Positions 38,545 to 47,931 of a stretch of DNA of 64,000 bases are shown here, piece by piece. Within the stretch, counting starts at the first letter, position 1. Each line of letters opens with the position of its first letter. The notes under the pieces are model-generated. The model was not told the DNA's origin and searched no databases. It saw nothing but the letters and a program-made list of their open reading frames with translations. The stretch comes from Pseudomonas sp. ATCC 13867 (GTDB lineage: Bacteria; Pseudomonadota; Gammaproteobacteria; Pseudomonadales; Pseudomonadaceae), in assembly GCF_000349845.1 (NCBI RefSeq), contig NC_020829.1, positions 3,541,001 through 3,605,000 of the forward strand, given 5' to 3'. The position numbers and the translations under genes were made by a program.

Positions 38545-38589
38545 CTAGAGAATCGCTGTCTAGAGAATTGTTTACTGGAGAATCCCATG
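38545..38589 (+). repeat. Three 15-bp direct repeats running into the PACE start codon
   Basis: CTAGAGAATCGCTGT, CTAGAGAATTGTTTA and CTGGAGAATCCCATG follow each other without a gap. The third copy supplies the GGAG ribosome-binding site and the ATG. The first two copies carry the weaker AGAG. This is an unusual tandem duplication of a translation-initiation segment. Confidence 0.8.
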
Positions 38590-39033
38590 AGCCCGAACAA
38601 AACCCTGAAAGAGCGGATGTTCCATGCCGTCCTTTTCGAACTGCTGGCGGTCGCCATCTGTGCGCCGACCCTGGCCTGGCTGATGGACCGTCCCTTGGGC
38701 CACATGGGCGCCATGACCCTGATGTTCTCGGCCATCGCCACCCTGTGGAACATGCTGTTCAACGTCGGCTTCGACCGTGCCCAGCAGCGCATGGGCTTCA
38801 CCCGCACCCTGCCAGTGCGCGTGCTGCACGCCTCGCTGTTCGAACTGGGGCTGATCTTCCTGCTGGTGCCGCTGGCCGCCTGGTGGCTGTCGGTGAGCCT
38901 GCTGGAAGCCTTCATCCTGGATATCGGCCTGATCCTGTTCTTCCTGCCCTACGCCATCGTCTTCAACTGGGTGTACGACGTGGTGCGCGAGCGCTGGGTT
39001 GGTCGGGCGCAGATGGCACAGGCCAACGGCTGA
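38587..39033 (+). CDS. PACE-family multidrug/biocide efflux protein
   Basis: A 148-residue protein with four membrane helices arranged as two bacterial transmembrane pair (BTP) domains. Each begins with the diagnostic pattern: RMFHAVLFELLAVAI and RVLHASLFELGLIF, and WNMLFNVGFDRAQ contains the conserved Trp and Asn. PACE transporters (AceI type) export chlorhexidine, acriflavine and diamines by proton exchange. It is divergent from its presumed LysR regulator. Its initiation region is repeated three times. Confidence 0.92.
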   Translation: MSPNKTLKERMFHAVLFELLAVAICAPTLAWLMDRPLGHMGAMTLMFSAIATLWNMLFNVGFDRAQQRMGFTRTLPVRVLHASLFELGLIFLLVPLAAWWLSVSLLEAFILDIGLILFFLPYAIVFNWVYDVVRERWVGRAQMAQANG

Positions 39034-39044
39034 CTGCCGTTGTT

Positions 39045-39111
39045 GTAGGAGCGAGCTTGCTCGCGAACGGGCTTCGCTACGGGGGCGGTTCGCGAGCAAG
39101 CTCGCTCCTAC
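39045..39111. repeat. REP pair 2 (after the PACE gene)
   Basis: GTAGGAGCGAGCTTGCTCGC and its inverted partner flank about 20 bp. It begins 11 bp after the PACE stop codon and precedes a terminator. Confidence 0.95.
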
Positions 39112-39133
39112 GAAAAGCGGGCCGCCAGAAACG

Positions 39134-39163
39134 AAAAAGCCCGCGCTGATGCGCGGGCTTTTT
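39134..39163. terminator. Bidirectional terminator between PACE gene and pyrF
   Basis: AAAAAGCCCGCGC, TGAT, GCGCGGGCTTTTT: a 13-bp stem with A and T tracts on the two sides, lying between the convergent PACE gene and pyrF. Confidence 0.94.
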
Positions 39164-39180
39164 CATGCCTGGAGAAAGAT

Positions 39181-39879
39181 TCAGGCCAAGCTGGCGACGA
39201 TATCCCGCAGCGCCTTGGCCGGGTCGGCGGCCTGGCTGATCGGGCGGCCGATCACCAGGTAGTCGGAGCCGTTGTCCAGCGCCTGGCGCGGGGTGAGGAT
39301 GCGCCGCTGGTCGTCCTGGGCGCTGCCGGCCGGGCGGATGCCGGGGGTGACCAGTTGCAGCGCCGGGTGCGCGGCTTTGAGTGCCGGCGCCTCCTGGGCG
39401 GAGCACACCAGGCCGTCCATGCCGGCCTTCTGCGCCAGGGCAGCCAGGCGCAGCACCTGCTCCTGGGGCTCGACGTCCAGGCCGATGCCGGCCAGGTCCT
39501 CGCGCTCCATGCTGGTCAGCACGGTCACGCCGATCAGCAGCGGCGACGGGCCACTGAAAGCGTCCAGGGTCTCACGGCAGGCACTCATCATGCGCAGGCC
39601 GCCGGAACAGTGCACGTTGACCATCCATACGCCCATCTCGGCGGCAGCGCGCACGGCCATCGCGGTGGTGTTGGGGATATCGTGGAACTTCAGGTCGAGG
39701 AAGACTTCGAAGCCGCGGCTGTTCAGGGTCTCGACGATACCGGCGGCGCAACTGGTGAACAGCTCCTTGCCCACCTTCACCCGGCACAGCTTCGGATCGA
39801 GCTGGTCAGCCAGCGCCAGCGCGGCTTCGCGGGTGGGGAAATCCAGGGCGACGATGATCGGGGACTGGCAGGCGGACAT
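39181..39879 (-). CDS. pyrF: Orotidine 5'-phosphate decarboxylase
   Basis: A 232-residue TIM-barrel enzyme making UMP from OMP in pyrimidine synthesis. The catalytic DxKxxD motif is [11 protein letters not shown]. The phosphate-binding region [14 protein letters not shown] and the C-terminal [10 protein letters not shown] are typical. The start at 39879 ([15 protein letters not shown]) gives the family length. GAGAG lies upstream. Confidence 0.97.
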   Translation of the reverse strand: MSACQSPIIVALDFPTREAALALADQLDPKLCRVKVGKELFTSCAAGIVETLNSRGFEVFLDLKFHDIPNTTAMAVRAAAEMGVWMVNVHCSGGLRMMSACRETLDAFSGPSPLLIGVTVLTSMEREDLAGIGLDVEPQEQVLRLAALAQKAGMDGLVCSAQEAPALKAAHPALQLVTPGIRPAGSAQDDQRRILTPRQALDNGSDYLVIGRPISQAADPAKALRDIVASLA

Positions 39880-40147
39880 GGGCTCTCTCGGAGGTTGCGA
39901 AAAAATCGGCGCGTATTGTCGCAGAAACGCGCCGACTTCCGTAGCCCGCCCGGCAGGAATGCCCTGCCGGCTCAGGCGCTCGCACAGGCGAGCGAGCATC
40001 CCAGCAGGCCGCCGCCCCTCTCCCGCTCGCGCTGCTCACACGCCCCCTAGGCGCGGCGCGCGACCTTCGGCTCGGGCTGTGCGCGCCTGACAACTCCGCC
40101 CTCGCGGCGTATCGTTAAAGGCCACTGCCACTGTCGGAGACGGGATC

Positions 40148-40318
40148 ATGCCCTGGTATGCCTGGTTGATCATGGCCCTCGCCCTGGGCTCGATTGTCGG
40201 GGCGCTGATGCTGCTGCGCGATACGGCGAAGAAGCTCCCGCTCACCGAGGAGCAACTCAGGCGCATCCATGAGCGCAATGCCGAAATGGACGCCAAGGAC
40301 GCCGAAGAGAAACGCTGA
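40148..40318 (+). CDS. DUF2897 small membrane protein
   Basis: A 56-residue protein beginning MPWYAWLIMALALGSIVGAL, a single N-terminal membrane helix, then a charged tail (LRDTAKKLPLTEEQLRRI...). This is the DUF2897 pattern, found in gammaproteobacteria with unknown function. GGAGACGG lies 6-7 nt before the ATG. It is divergent from pyrF and 99 bp before the CPBP gene. Confidence 0.75.
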   Translation: MPWYAWLIMALALGSIVGALMLLRDTAKKLPLTEEQLRRIHERNAEMDAKDAEEKR

Positions 40319-40417
40319 ACCTTTGCAAGTCACTGACTGATCAGCCAAAAACTGACGTCAACGATGGCAGGCCGTAGTGGAAATTGCCTAGACTGCGCCT
40401 CCTGGATGGAGGAAAGA

Positions 40418-41182
40418 ATGCTCAGGAAACTCCTGCCGCTGCTGCCAATCGTGTTGTTGCTCTGCGGATTCGCGCTGGGCTATGTCCAGCCGGTGGGGTT
40501 GCTGATCGGCGCCGTCTACGTCACCTGGACGCTCTACGGCGAACATTACATGCCGCGCCTGCTCTGGTGGCTGGCGTGCCTGATGGCCAGCGTCGCCCTG
40601 GCCGCGCACCTGCTGCCCGGCACCACCTCATGGACACTCTGGCCGGTGCGCCAGCTCAGCCCGGATGCCCCCGTCTATGCCCTGCGCCTGTCCTGGGACA
40701 AGGCCCTGGTCGGCGTGACGCTGCTCGCCTGGTGGCTGCGCCGCGCACCGATGCCGGAGGAAAAGCATTCGCCGGACTTCGCCGCCATCGCCATCGTCAC
40801 CACCCTGTTCGCCGTACCGCTGGTGGCCGTGGCCTGCGGGCTGGTGGTATGGAACCCGAAATGGCCGCCGGGCTTCTGGCTGTGGATGCTGGTCAACGTC
40901 TGCGTGATCGCGCTGACCGAGGAAGCCTTCTTCCGCGGCCTGCTGCAAAGCGAACTGGTGCGACGCTTCGGCGCCGTCTTCGGCGTGGCCGCGTCGAGCC
41001 TGCTGTTCGGCATGCTGCACTGGCCGATCAACCCGCTGTTCGCGGTGGTCGCGGGCATCGCGGGGCTGGGGTATGGCCTGGCCTTCCACTTCAGCGGCCG
41101 CCTGCTGGTGGCGGTGCTGCTGCATGCGGCAGTGAACTGCCTGCACCTGTTGCTGTTCAGTTATCCGTTGCGGATTCTCTGA
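40418..41182 (+). CDS. CPBP-family intramembrane metalloprotease
   Basis: A 254-residue protein with about eight membrane helices. The three ABI/CPBP motifs are present near the C-terminus: EEAFFRG (EExxxR type), FGMLHW (FxxxH) and HAAVN (HxxxN). The family includes prenyl-protein-type proteases and bacteriocin self-immunity proteins; the substrate here is unknown. GGAGGAAAG lies directly before the ATG at 40418. Confidence 0.88.
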   Translation: MLRKLLPLLPIVLLLCGFALGYVQPVGLLIGAVYVTWTLYGEHYMPRLLWWLACLMASVALAAHLLPGTTSWTLWPVRQLSPDAPVYALRLSWDKALVGVTLLAWWLRRAPMPEEKHSPDFAAIAIVTTLFAVPLVAVACGLVVWNPKWPPGFWLWMLVNVCVIALTEEAFFRGLLQSELVRRFGAVFGVAASSLLFGMLHWPINPLFAVVAGIAGLGYGLAFHFSGRLLVAVLLHAAVNCLHLLLFSYPLRIL

Positions 41183-41203
41183 TCCCGCACCGGACCGCTG
41201 TTC

Positions 41204-41270
41204 GTAGGAGCGAGCTTGCTCGCACACCAGCCCCGCAGCGGAGTTGGTTCGCGAGCAAGCTCGCTCCCAC
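41204..41270. repeat. REP pair 3 (between CPBP gene and atuR)
   Basis: GTAGGAGCGAGCTTGCTCGC with an inverted partner ending GCTCGCTCCCAC. It lies between the convergent CPBP and atuR genes. Confidence 0.94.
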
Positions 41271-41279
41271 ACCAGGAAC

Positions 41280-41900
41280 CTACTCGCGCATCACCAGCAG
41301 CAACGCCTGCTCCGCCAGTTCGTCGAGAGTCAGGCTGCCCTCGGGACGGAACCAGGTGATCGACCAGGACAGCGCCCCGGTGAGGAAACGCCGCAGGATG
41401 AAGGGGTCGCCCTGGCTGCAACCGGCCGCGCGGGCCTCTTCCAGCACTTCCAGCCACATCTGCTCGTAGATGTCGCGCAGGCTGAGGATGTAGGCCTGGC
41501 CTTCCTCCGACAGCGAGCGCCATTCATAGACCAGCACCGCCATCGCCTCGCCGGTGCCGCCGGTGATCGACTGCAACTCGCAGCGGATCAGCGCCAGCAG
41601 GCGTTCGCGCAGGGTCGTGGCCTCGGCCAGGGCGGCACGCATCAGGGCGGTGTTGTAGAGGATGGTTTCCTCCATCACCGAGCGCAGGATCTCGTCCTTG
41701 CTCTTGAAGTGATGAAAGATGCTGCCGGACTGAATCCCCACCGCGCTGGCCAGGTCGCGCACCGTGGTGCGTTCGTAGCCCTTGCTGCGGAACAGGTGCG
41801 CGGCCGTGTGCAACAACTTGCCGCGGGCGCTCTCCGGGTCGGTGATCTGCCCGGTCCCGACCAGCTCCAGCATCACTTCGCGGGCTTTACGGTCATCCAC
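41280..41900 (-). CDS. atuR: TetR-family repressor AtuR
   Basis: A 206-residue TetR regulator with helix-turn-helix GKLLHTAAHLFRSKGYERTTV and DLASAVGIQSGSIFHHFKSKDEI, and a helical ligand domain. It is divergent from atuA, as in P. aeruginosa and P. citronellolis, where AtuR represses the atu operon until terpenoid-CoA intermediates appear. The start is GTG at 41900 with a GGGAGAGAAGG stretch before it. Two copies of a 16-bp operator lie in the intergenic region. Confidence 0.92.
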   Translation of the reverse strand: MDDRKAREVMLELVGTGQITDPESARGKLLHTAAHLFRSKGYERTTVRDLASAVGIQSGSIFHHFKSKDEILRSVMEETILYNTALMRAALAEATTLRERLLALIRCELQSITGGTGEAMAVLVYEWRSLSEEGQAYILSLRDIYEQMWLEVLEEARAAGCSQGDPFILRRFLTGALSWSITWFRPEGSLTLDELAEQALLLVMRE

Positions 41901-42010
41901 GCCTTCTCTCCCCTCTCTCGGCCCATCCGGCTCGTCTGTTCACGGCGATTCACGGGAACGCCCTGCAAGTGCTTGTGTTGTCTGACGAAATGTAAGCCCG
42001 GGAGCACCAA

Positions 42011-42084
42011 CCAAGCAAGCGCTTGGCCATCCAATGGTTGGGGTTGTCGCTCGATCGGGGCTTTTCAACCAAGCGCTTGCTTGG
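42011..42084. promoter_or_regulatory. Two inverted AtuR operator copies in the atuR-atuA region
   Basis: CCAAGCAAGCGCTTGG (42011-42026) and its exact reverse complement CCAAGCGCTTGCTTGG (42069-42084) share the palindromic core CAAGCGCTTG. The cores are 54 bp apart, about five helical turns. Published work on P. aeruginosa AtuR describes binding to paired inverted repeats upstream of atuA; the present sites fit. The second lies 37 bp before the atuA start. Confidence 0.82.
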
Positions 42085-42121
42085 TAATGTCGACCCATCA
42101 CTCAGCGTCACGGGCAGAACA

Positions 42122-43911
<1,790 letters not shown>

Positions 43912-43915
<4 letters not shown>

Positions 43916-43979
43916 GAGCGAGCTTGCTCGCGAACCCAGCCCCTCAGCGAAGCCTGTTCGCGAGCAAGCTCGCTCCTAC
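43912..43979. repeat. REP pair 4 (atuA-atuB), containing the atuA stop codon
   Basis: GTAGGAGCGAGCTTGCTCGC to GCTCGCTCCTAC. The TAG at 43913-43915 within the first four bases of the REP is the stop codon of atuA. Confidence 0.95.
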
Positions 43980-44022
43980 GAAGAGCCCGTACAAAGAACG
44001 ATTGAGCAGGACGAAAACGACA

Positions 44023-44898
44023 ATGAGCTACGACTCGACCTTCAAACCCGGCCTGTTCGACGGCCAGACCATCATCGTCACCGGCGGCGGCAGCGGCATC
44101 GGCCGCTGCACCGCCCATGAACTGGCGGCCCTCGGCGCCCACGTGGTGCTGGTCGGGCGCAAGGCGGAGAAGCTGGAGAAGACCGCCGGCGAAATCATCG
44201 AAGACGGCGGCAGCGCCAGCTGGCACAGCTGCGACATCCGCGACGAGGAAGCGGTGAAGGCTCTGGTGGCGCAGGTCATCGCCGAGCGCGGGCCGATCCA
44301 TCACCTGGTCAACAACGCCGGCGGCCAGTACCCCGCGCCGCTGGCCTCGATCAACCTCAAGGGTTTCGAAGCCGTGGTGCGCACCAACCTGGTGGGCGGC
44401 TTCCTGATGGCCCGCGAAGTGTTCAACCAGAGCCTGAGCAAGACCGGCGGCAGCATCGTCAACATGCTCGCCGACATGTGGGGCGGCATGCCCGGCATGG
44501 GCCACTCCGGCGCCGCCCGCGCCGGCATGGAGAACTTCACCAAGACCGCCGCCATCGAGTGGGGCCACGCCGGCGTGCGGGTCAACGCCGTGGCGCCGGG
44601 CTGGATCGCTTCCAGCGGCATGGACACCTACGAAGGCGCGTTCAAGGCAGTGATCCCGACCCTGCGCGAGCACGTGCCGCTCAAGCGCATCGGCACCGAG
44701 TCGGAAGTCTCCGCCGCCATCGTCTTCCTGCTCTCCCCCGGGGCCGCCTTCATCAGCGGCAACACCATCCGCATCGACGGCGCCGCCAGCCAGGGCAGCC
44801 GCGCCTTCCCGCTGGTGAAGGGCAAGCCGGGGCAGAGCCGTTCCTACAATGGCTTCCACCGTGCCTTCCTGCCGGACGTCCTCAAGGACCAGGAGTAA
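44023..44898 (+). CDS. atuB: Short-chain dehydrogenase/reductase-like protein AtuB
   Basis: A 291-residue Rossmann protein with coenzyme motif TGGGSGIG (20-27), LVNNAGG (95-101) and VNAVAPGWI. The usual YxxxK site is replaced: the segment reads MGHSGAARAGMENFTK, so the Tyr position is Ser162 and the Lys position Arg166 by best alignment. The usual catalytic Ser is also not obvious (VNMLADMWGG). This resembles the 2,4-dienoyl-CoA and trans-2-enoyl-CoA reductase branch more than alcohol dehydrogenases. It lies 107 bp after atuA across a REP and 3 bp before atuC. Confidence 0.9.
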   Translation: MSYDSTFKPGLFDGQTIIVTGGGSGIGRCTAHELAALGAHVVLVGRKAEKLEKTAGEIIEDGGSASWHSCDIRDEEAVKALVAQVIAERGPIHHLVNNAGGQYPAPLASINLKGFEAVVRTNLVGGFLMAREVFNQSLSKTGGSIVNMLADMWGGMPGMGHSGAARAGMENFTKTAAIEWGHAGVRVNAVAPGWIASSGMDTYEGAFKAVIPTLREHVPLKRIGTESEVSAAIVFLLSPGAAFISGNTIRIDGAASQGSRAFPLVKGKPGQSRSYNGFHRAFLPDVLKDQE

Positions 44899-44901
44899 GC
44901 C

Positions 44902-46518
44902 ATGCCGGTGATCCAGTCGGAAATCGATGTCCAGGGCGAAGACTTCGCCCGCAACCGCGAGGCCATGCTGGCCGCCGTGGCAGGCTTCCGCGAGGTCGAA
45001 CAGAAGGTGCTGGACAAGGCCGCCGAGGCCAAGCCGAAGTTCGACAAGCGCGGCCAGTTGCTGCCGCGCGAACGCCTGAACCTGCTGCTGGACGCCGGCG
45101 CGCCGTTCCTCGAACTTTCCTCGCTGGCCGGCTACAAGTTGCACGACGACAAGGACGGCACCCAGGCCGGCGGCGGCATCATATCCGGCATCGGCTACAT
45201 CGCCGGGGTGCGCTGCCTGGTCACCGCCAGCAACAGCGCGATCAAGGGTGGCACCATCTCCCCCACCGGGCTGAAGAAGACCCTGCGCCTGCAGCAGATC
45301 GCCTTCGAGAACAAGCTGCCGGTGGTGGCGCTGACCGAAAGCGGCGGCGCCAACCTGAACTACGCGGCGGACATCTTCGTCGAAGGTGCGCGCGGCTTCG
45401 CCAACCAGGCACGCATGTCGGCTGCGGGTATTCCGCAGGTCACCGTGGTGCACGGCTCGTCCACCGCCGGCGGCGCCTACCAGCCGGGGCTGTCGGACTA
45501 CGTGGTGGTGGTGCGCGGCAAGGCCAAGATGTTCCTCGCCGGTCCGCCGCTGCTCAAGGCCGCCACTGGCGAAATCGCCACCGATGAAGACCTCGGTGGC
45601 GCCGAACTGCACGCCCAGGTCGCCGGCACTGCCGAGTACCTGGCGGAGAACGACGCCGACGGCGTGCGCCTGGCCCGCGAAATCCTCGCCGCGCTGCCGT
45701 GGAATGCGCAGCTGCCGGCGCGTCCGAAGCAGGCATGGGATGCCCCGCTGCACCCGGCCGAGGAGCTGCTCGGCGTAGTCCCGGCGGACCCGAAGAAGCC
45801 CTATGACGTGCGCGAAATCATTGCGCGCATCGCCGACGGCTCGCGCTTCCTCGACTTCAAGAACGAGTTCGACAGCCAGACCGTCTGCGGTCACCTGCAC
45901 ATCGAAGGCCACGCCTGCGGCCTGATCGGCAACAACGGCCCGATCACCCCGCAGGGCGCGGCCAAGGCGGCGCAGTTCATCCAGTTGTGCGAGCAGAGCA
46001 ACACGCCGATCCTGTTCCTGCACAACACCACCGGTTTCATGGTCGGCACCGAGTCCGAGCGCCTGGGCGTGATCAAGCACGGCTCGAAGATGATCCAGGC
46101 GGTGGCCAACGCCACCGTGCCCAAGCTCACCCTGGTCGTCGGCGGCTCCTACGGCGCCGGCAACTACGCCATGTGCGGCCGCGGGCTGGACCCGCGCTTC
46201 ATCTTCGCCTGGCCCAACAGCCGCACCGCCGTGATGGGCGGCGCCCAGGCCGGCAAGGTGCTGCGCATCGTCACCGAGGAGAAGCACGCCAAGGAGGGCA
46301 AGGAGCCCGACCCGAAGATGCTCGACATGCTCGAACAGATGACCGCGCAGAAGCTCGACGCCCAGTCCACCGCGCTCTACGGCACGGCGAGCCTGTGGGA
46401 CGACGGGCTGATCGACCCGCGCGACACCCGTGCGCTGCTCGGCTACCTGCTGGACATCTGCGCGGAGGCGGCCGTGCGGCCGCTGAAGAACAACAGTTTC
46501 GGCGTTTCACGATTCTGA
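44902..46518 (+). CDS. atuC: Geranyl-CoA carboxylase, carboxyltransferase (beta) subunit AtuC
   Basis: A 538-residue biotin-dependent carboxyltransferase with the two crotonase-like halves. It has LTESGGANLNYAADIF and VVHGSSTAGGAYQPGLSDY in the N-half, and FLHNTTGFMVG and VVGGSYGAGNYAMCGRGLDP in the C-half. With AtuF it carboxylates cis-geranyl-CoA to isohexenylglutaconyl-CoA, the key step of the pathway. Closest paralogues are methylcrotonyl-CoA carboxylase beta subunits; the atu context decides the call. AGGAG precedes the ATG, 3 bp after atuB. Confidence 0.93.
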   Translation: MPVIQSEIDVQGEDFARNREAMLAAVAGFREVEQKVLDKAAEAKPKFDKRGQLLPRERLNLLLDAGAPFLELSSLAGYKLHDDKDGTQAGGGIISGIGYIAGVRCLVTASNSAIKGGTISPTGLKKTLRLQQIAFENKLPVVALTESGGANLNYAADIFVEGARGFANQARMSAAGIPQVTVVHGSSTAGGAYQPGLSDYVVVVRGKAKMFLAGPPLLKAATGEIATDEDLGGAELHAQVAGTAEYLAENDADGVRLAREILAALPWNAQLPARPKQAWDAPLHPAEELLGVVPADPKKPYDVREIIARIADGSRFLDFKNEFDSQTVCGHLHIEGHACGLIGNNGPITPQGAAKAAQFIQLCEQSNTPILFLHNTTGFMVGTESERLGVIKHGSKMIQAVANATVPKLTLVVGGSYGAGNYAMCGRGLDPRFIFAWPNSRTAVMGGAQAGKVLRIVTEEKHAKEGKEPDPKMLDMLEQMTAQKLDAQSTALYGTASLWDDGLIDPRDTRALLGYLLDICAEAAVRPLKNNSFGVSRF

Positions 46519-46520
46519 AC

Positions 46521-46591
46521 GTAGGGCGCATGACGCCTCGGGCGTCATCCGCCAGGCCGGCGGATAAAGCGTTCCGCTTTATTCGCCCTAC
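46521..46591. repeat. GTAGGGCG-type inverted repeat element (atuC-atuD)
   Basis: Outer arms GTAGGGCG and CGCCCTAC enclose two hairpins, ATGACGCC-TCG-GGCGTCAT and AAAGCG-TTC-CGCTTT, giving a multi-branched fold. It starts 2 bp after the atuC stop codon. It belongs to a different family from the REP pairs. Confidence 0.88.
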
Positions 46592-46622
46592 CTGAATTGA
46601 AAGACCCCACGGAGAACAAGAA

Positions 46623-47783
46623 ATGATCTTCACCCAGGAACACGAAGAACTCCGCCGCACCGTCCGCAACTTCGTCGAGCGCGAGATCAACCCCTACGTC
46701 GACGAGTGGGAAAAGGCCGGACGCTTCCCGATCCATGAAGTCTTCAAGAAAGCCGGCGACCTGGGCCTGCTGGGTATCTCCAAGCCGGAGAAATTCGGCG
46801 GCATGGGCCTGGACTACAGCTACTCGGTGGTCGCCGCAGAGGAGTTCGGCACCATCCATTGCGGCGGCGTGCCGATGGCCCTGGGCGTGCAGACCGACAT
46901 GTGCACCCCAGCCCTGGCGCGTTTCGGCTCCGACGAGCTGCGCGAGGAGTTCCTGCGCCCGGCGATCGCCGGCGAGATGGTCGGCTGCATCGGCGTCTCC
47001 GAAGTCGGCGCCGGCTCCGACGTGGCGGGCCTGAAGACCACCGCGCGCAAGGATGGCGACGACTACGTCATCAACGGCAGCAAGATGTGGATCACCAACT
47101 CGCCGTCCGCCGACTTCATCTGCCTGCTGGCCAACACCTCCGACGACAAGCCCCACGTCAACAAGTCGCTGATCATGGTGCCGATGAAGTCCAAGGGCAT
47201 CAGCGTCAGCCCGCACCTGGACAAGCTCGGCATGCGCAGCTCGGAGACCGCCCAGGTGTTCTTCGACGACGTGCGCGTCCCGCAGCGCAACCGCATCGGC
47301 GCCGAGGGCGCGGGCTTCATGATGCAGATGCTGCAGTTCCAGGAGGAACGCCTGTTCGGCGCGGCCAGCGGAATCAAGGGCATGGAGTATTGCGTCAACG
47401 CCACCATCGACTACTGCAAGGAGCGCAAGACCTTCGGCCAGGCGCTGATCGACAACCAGGTCATCCACTTCCGCATGGCCGAGCTGATGACCGAGATCGA
47501 GTGCCTGCGCGCCCTCACCTACCAGGCCACCGAGCAGTACATCCGCGGCAAGGACGTCACCCGCCTGGCCTCAATGGCCAAGCTCAAGGTCGGCCGCCTG
47601 GCCCGCGAGGTCACCGACGCCTGCCTGCAGTACTGGGGCGGCCAGGGCTTCATGTGGGAAAACCCGATCGCACGGGCCTACCGCGACACCCGCCTGGTTT
47701 CCATCGGCGGCGGCGCGGACGAAATCATGCTGGGCATCATCTGCAAGCTGATGGGCACCCTGCCGGGCAAGAAAAAAGGCTGA
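46623..47783 (+). CDS. atuD: Citronellyl-CoA dehydrogenase AtuD (acyl-CoA dehydrogenase)
   Basis: A 386-residue FAD-dependent acyl-CoA dehydrogenase. Motifs are GCIGVSEVGAGSDVAGLKT, DGDDYVINGSKMWITNS, ERKTFGQ and YWGGQGFMWENPIAR. The catalytic base is Glu367 in GGGADEIM. In the atu pathway it oxidises citronellyl-CoA to geranyl-CoA. AGAACAAG leads to the ATG. A terminator-like hairpin overlaps its stop codon. Confidence 0.93.
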   Translation: MIFTQEHEELRRTVRNFVEREINPYVDEWEKAGRFPIHEVFKKAGDLGLLGISKPEKFGGMGLDYSYSVVAAEEFGTIHCGGVPMALGVQTDMCTPALARFGSDELREEFLRPAIAGEMVGCIGVSEVGAGSDVAGLKTTARKDGDDYVINGSKMWITNSPSADFICLLANTSDDKPHVNKSLIMVPMKSKGISVSPHLDKLGMRSSETAQVFFDDVRVPQRNRIGAEGAGFMMQMLQFQEERLFGAASGIKGMEYCVNATIDYCKERKTFGQALIDNQVIHFRMAELMTEIECLRALTYQATEQYIRGKDVTRLASMAKLKVGRLAREVTDACLQYWGGQGFMWENPIARAYRDTRLVSIGGGADEIMLGIICKLMGTLPGKKKG

Positions 47784-47792
47784 GAGCCTTTT
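47774..47792 (+). terminator. Terminator-like hairpin overlapping the atuD stop codon
   Basis: AAAAGGCT, GAG, AGCCTTTT: an 8-bp perfect stem whose loop includes part of the TGA stop, ending in TTTT. It lies inside the atu operon, so it may reduce transcription of atuEFGH rather than end it. Confidence 0.6.
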
Positions 47793-47800
47793 GGCTCTTC

Positions 47801-47893
47801 GTAGGATCGAGGGGGACGCCTAGTCCTTGCTCGCGAACCACATGGCACCTCGGCGCTAAGTGAAACTCTGTTCGCGAGCAAGCTCGCTCCTAC
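47801..47893. repeat. REP pair 5 with an insertion in the left hairpin (atuD-atuE)
   Basis: The right half is a normal REP (GCGAGCAAGCTCGCTCCTAC). The left half reads GTAGGATCGAG, then about 14 extra bases (GGGGACGCCTAGTC), then CTTGCTCGCGAA. The insertion sits exactly at the hairpin tip and contains its own GGAC/GTCC arms. Confidence 0.88.
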
Positions 47894-47931
47894 AGAAAGC
47901 AGGCCGACACAGAATTGACGAGGAACCCGGC

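Noticed and set aside
42023..42121. Upstream in-frame start for atuA
   Set aside because: It would make the second AtuR operator coding and adds a non-conserved leader; [14 protein letters not shown] is the family N-terminus.
46521..46591. Branched hairpin element considered as a tRNA or riboswitch
   Set aside because: No T-loop consensus, CCA or aptamer core; the flanking GTAGGGCG/CGCCCTAC ends recur elsewhere as a dispersed repeat.
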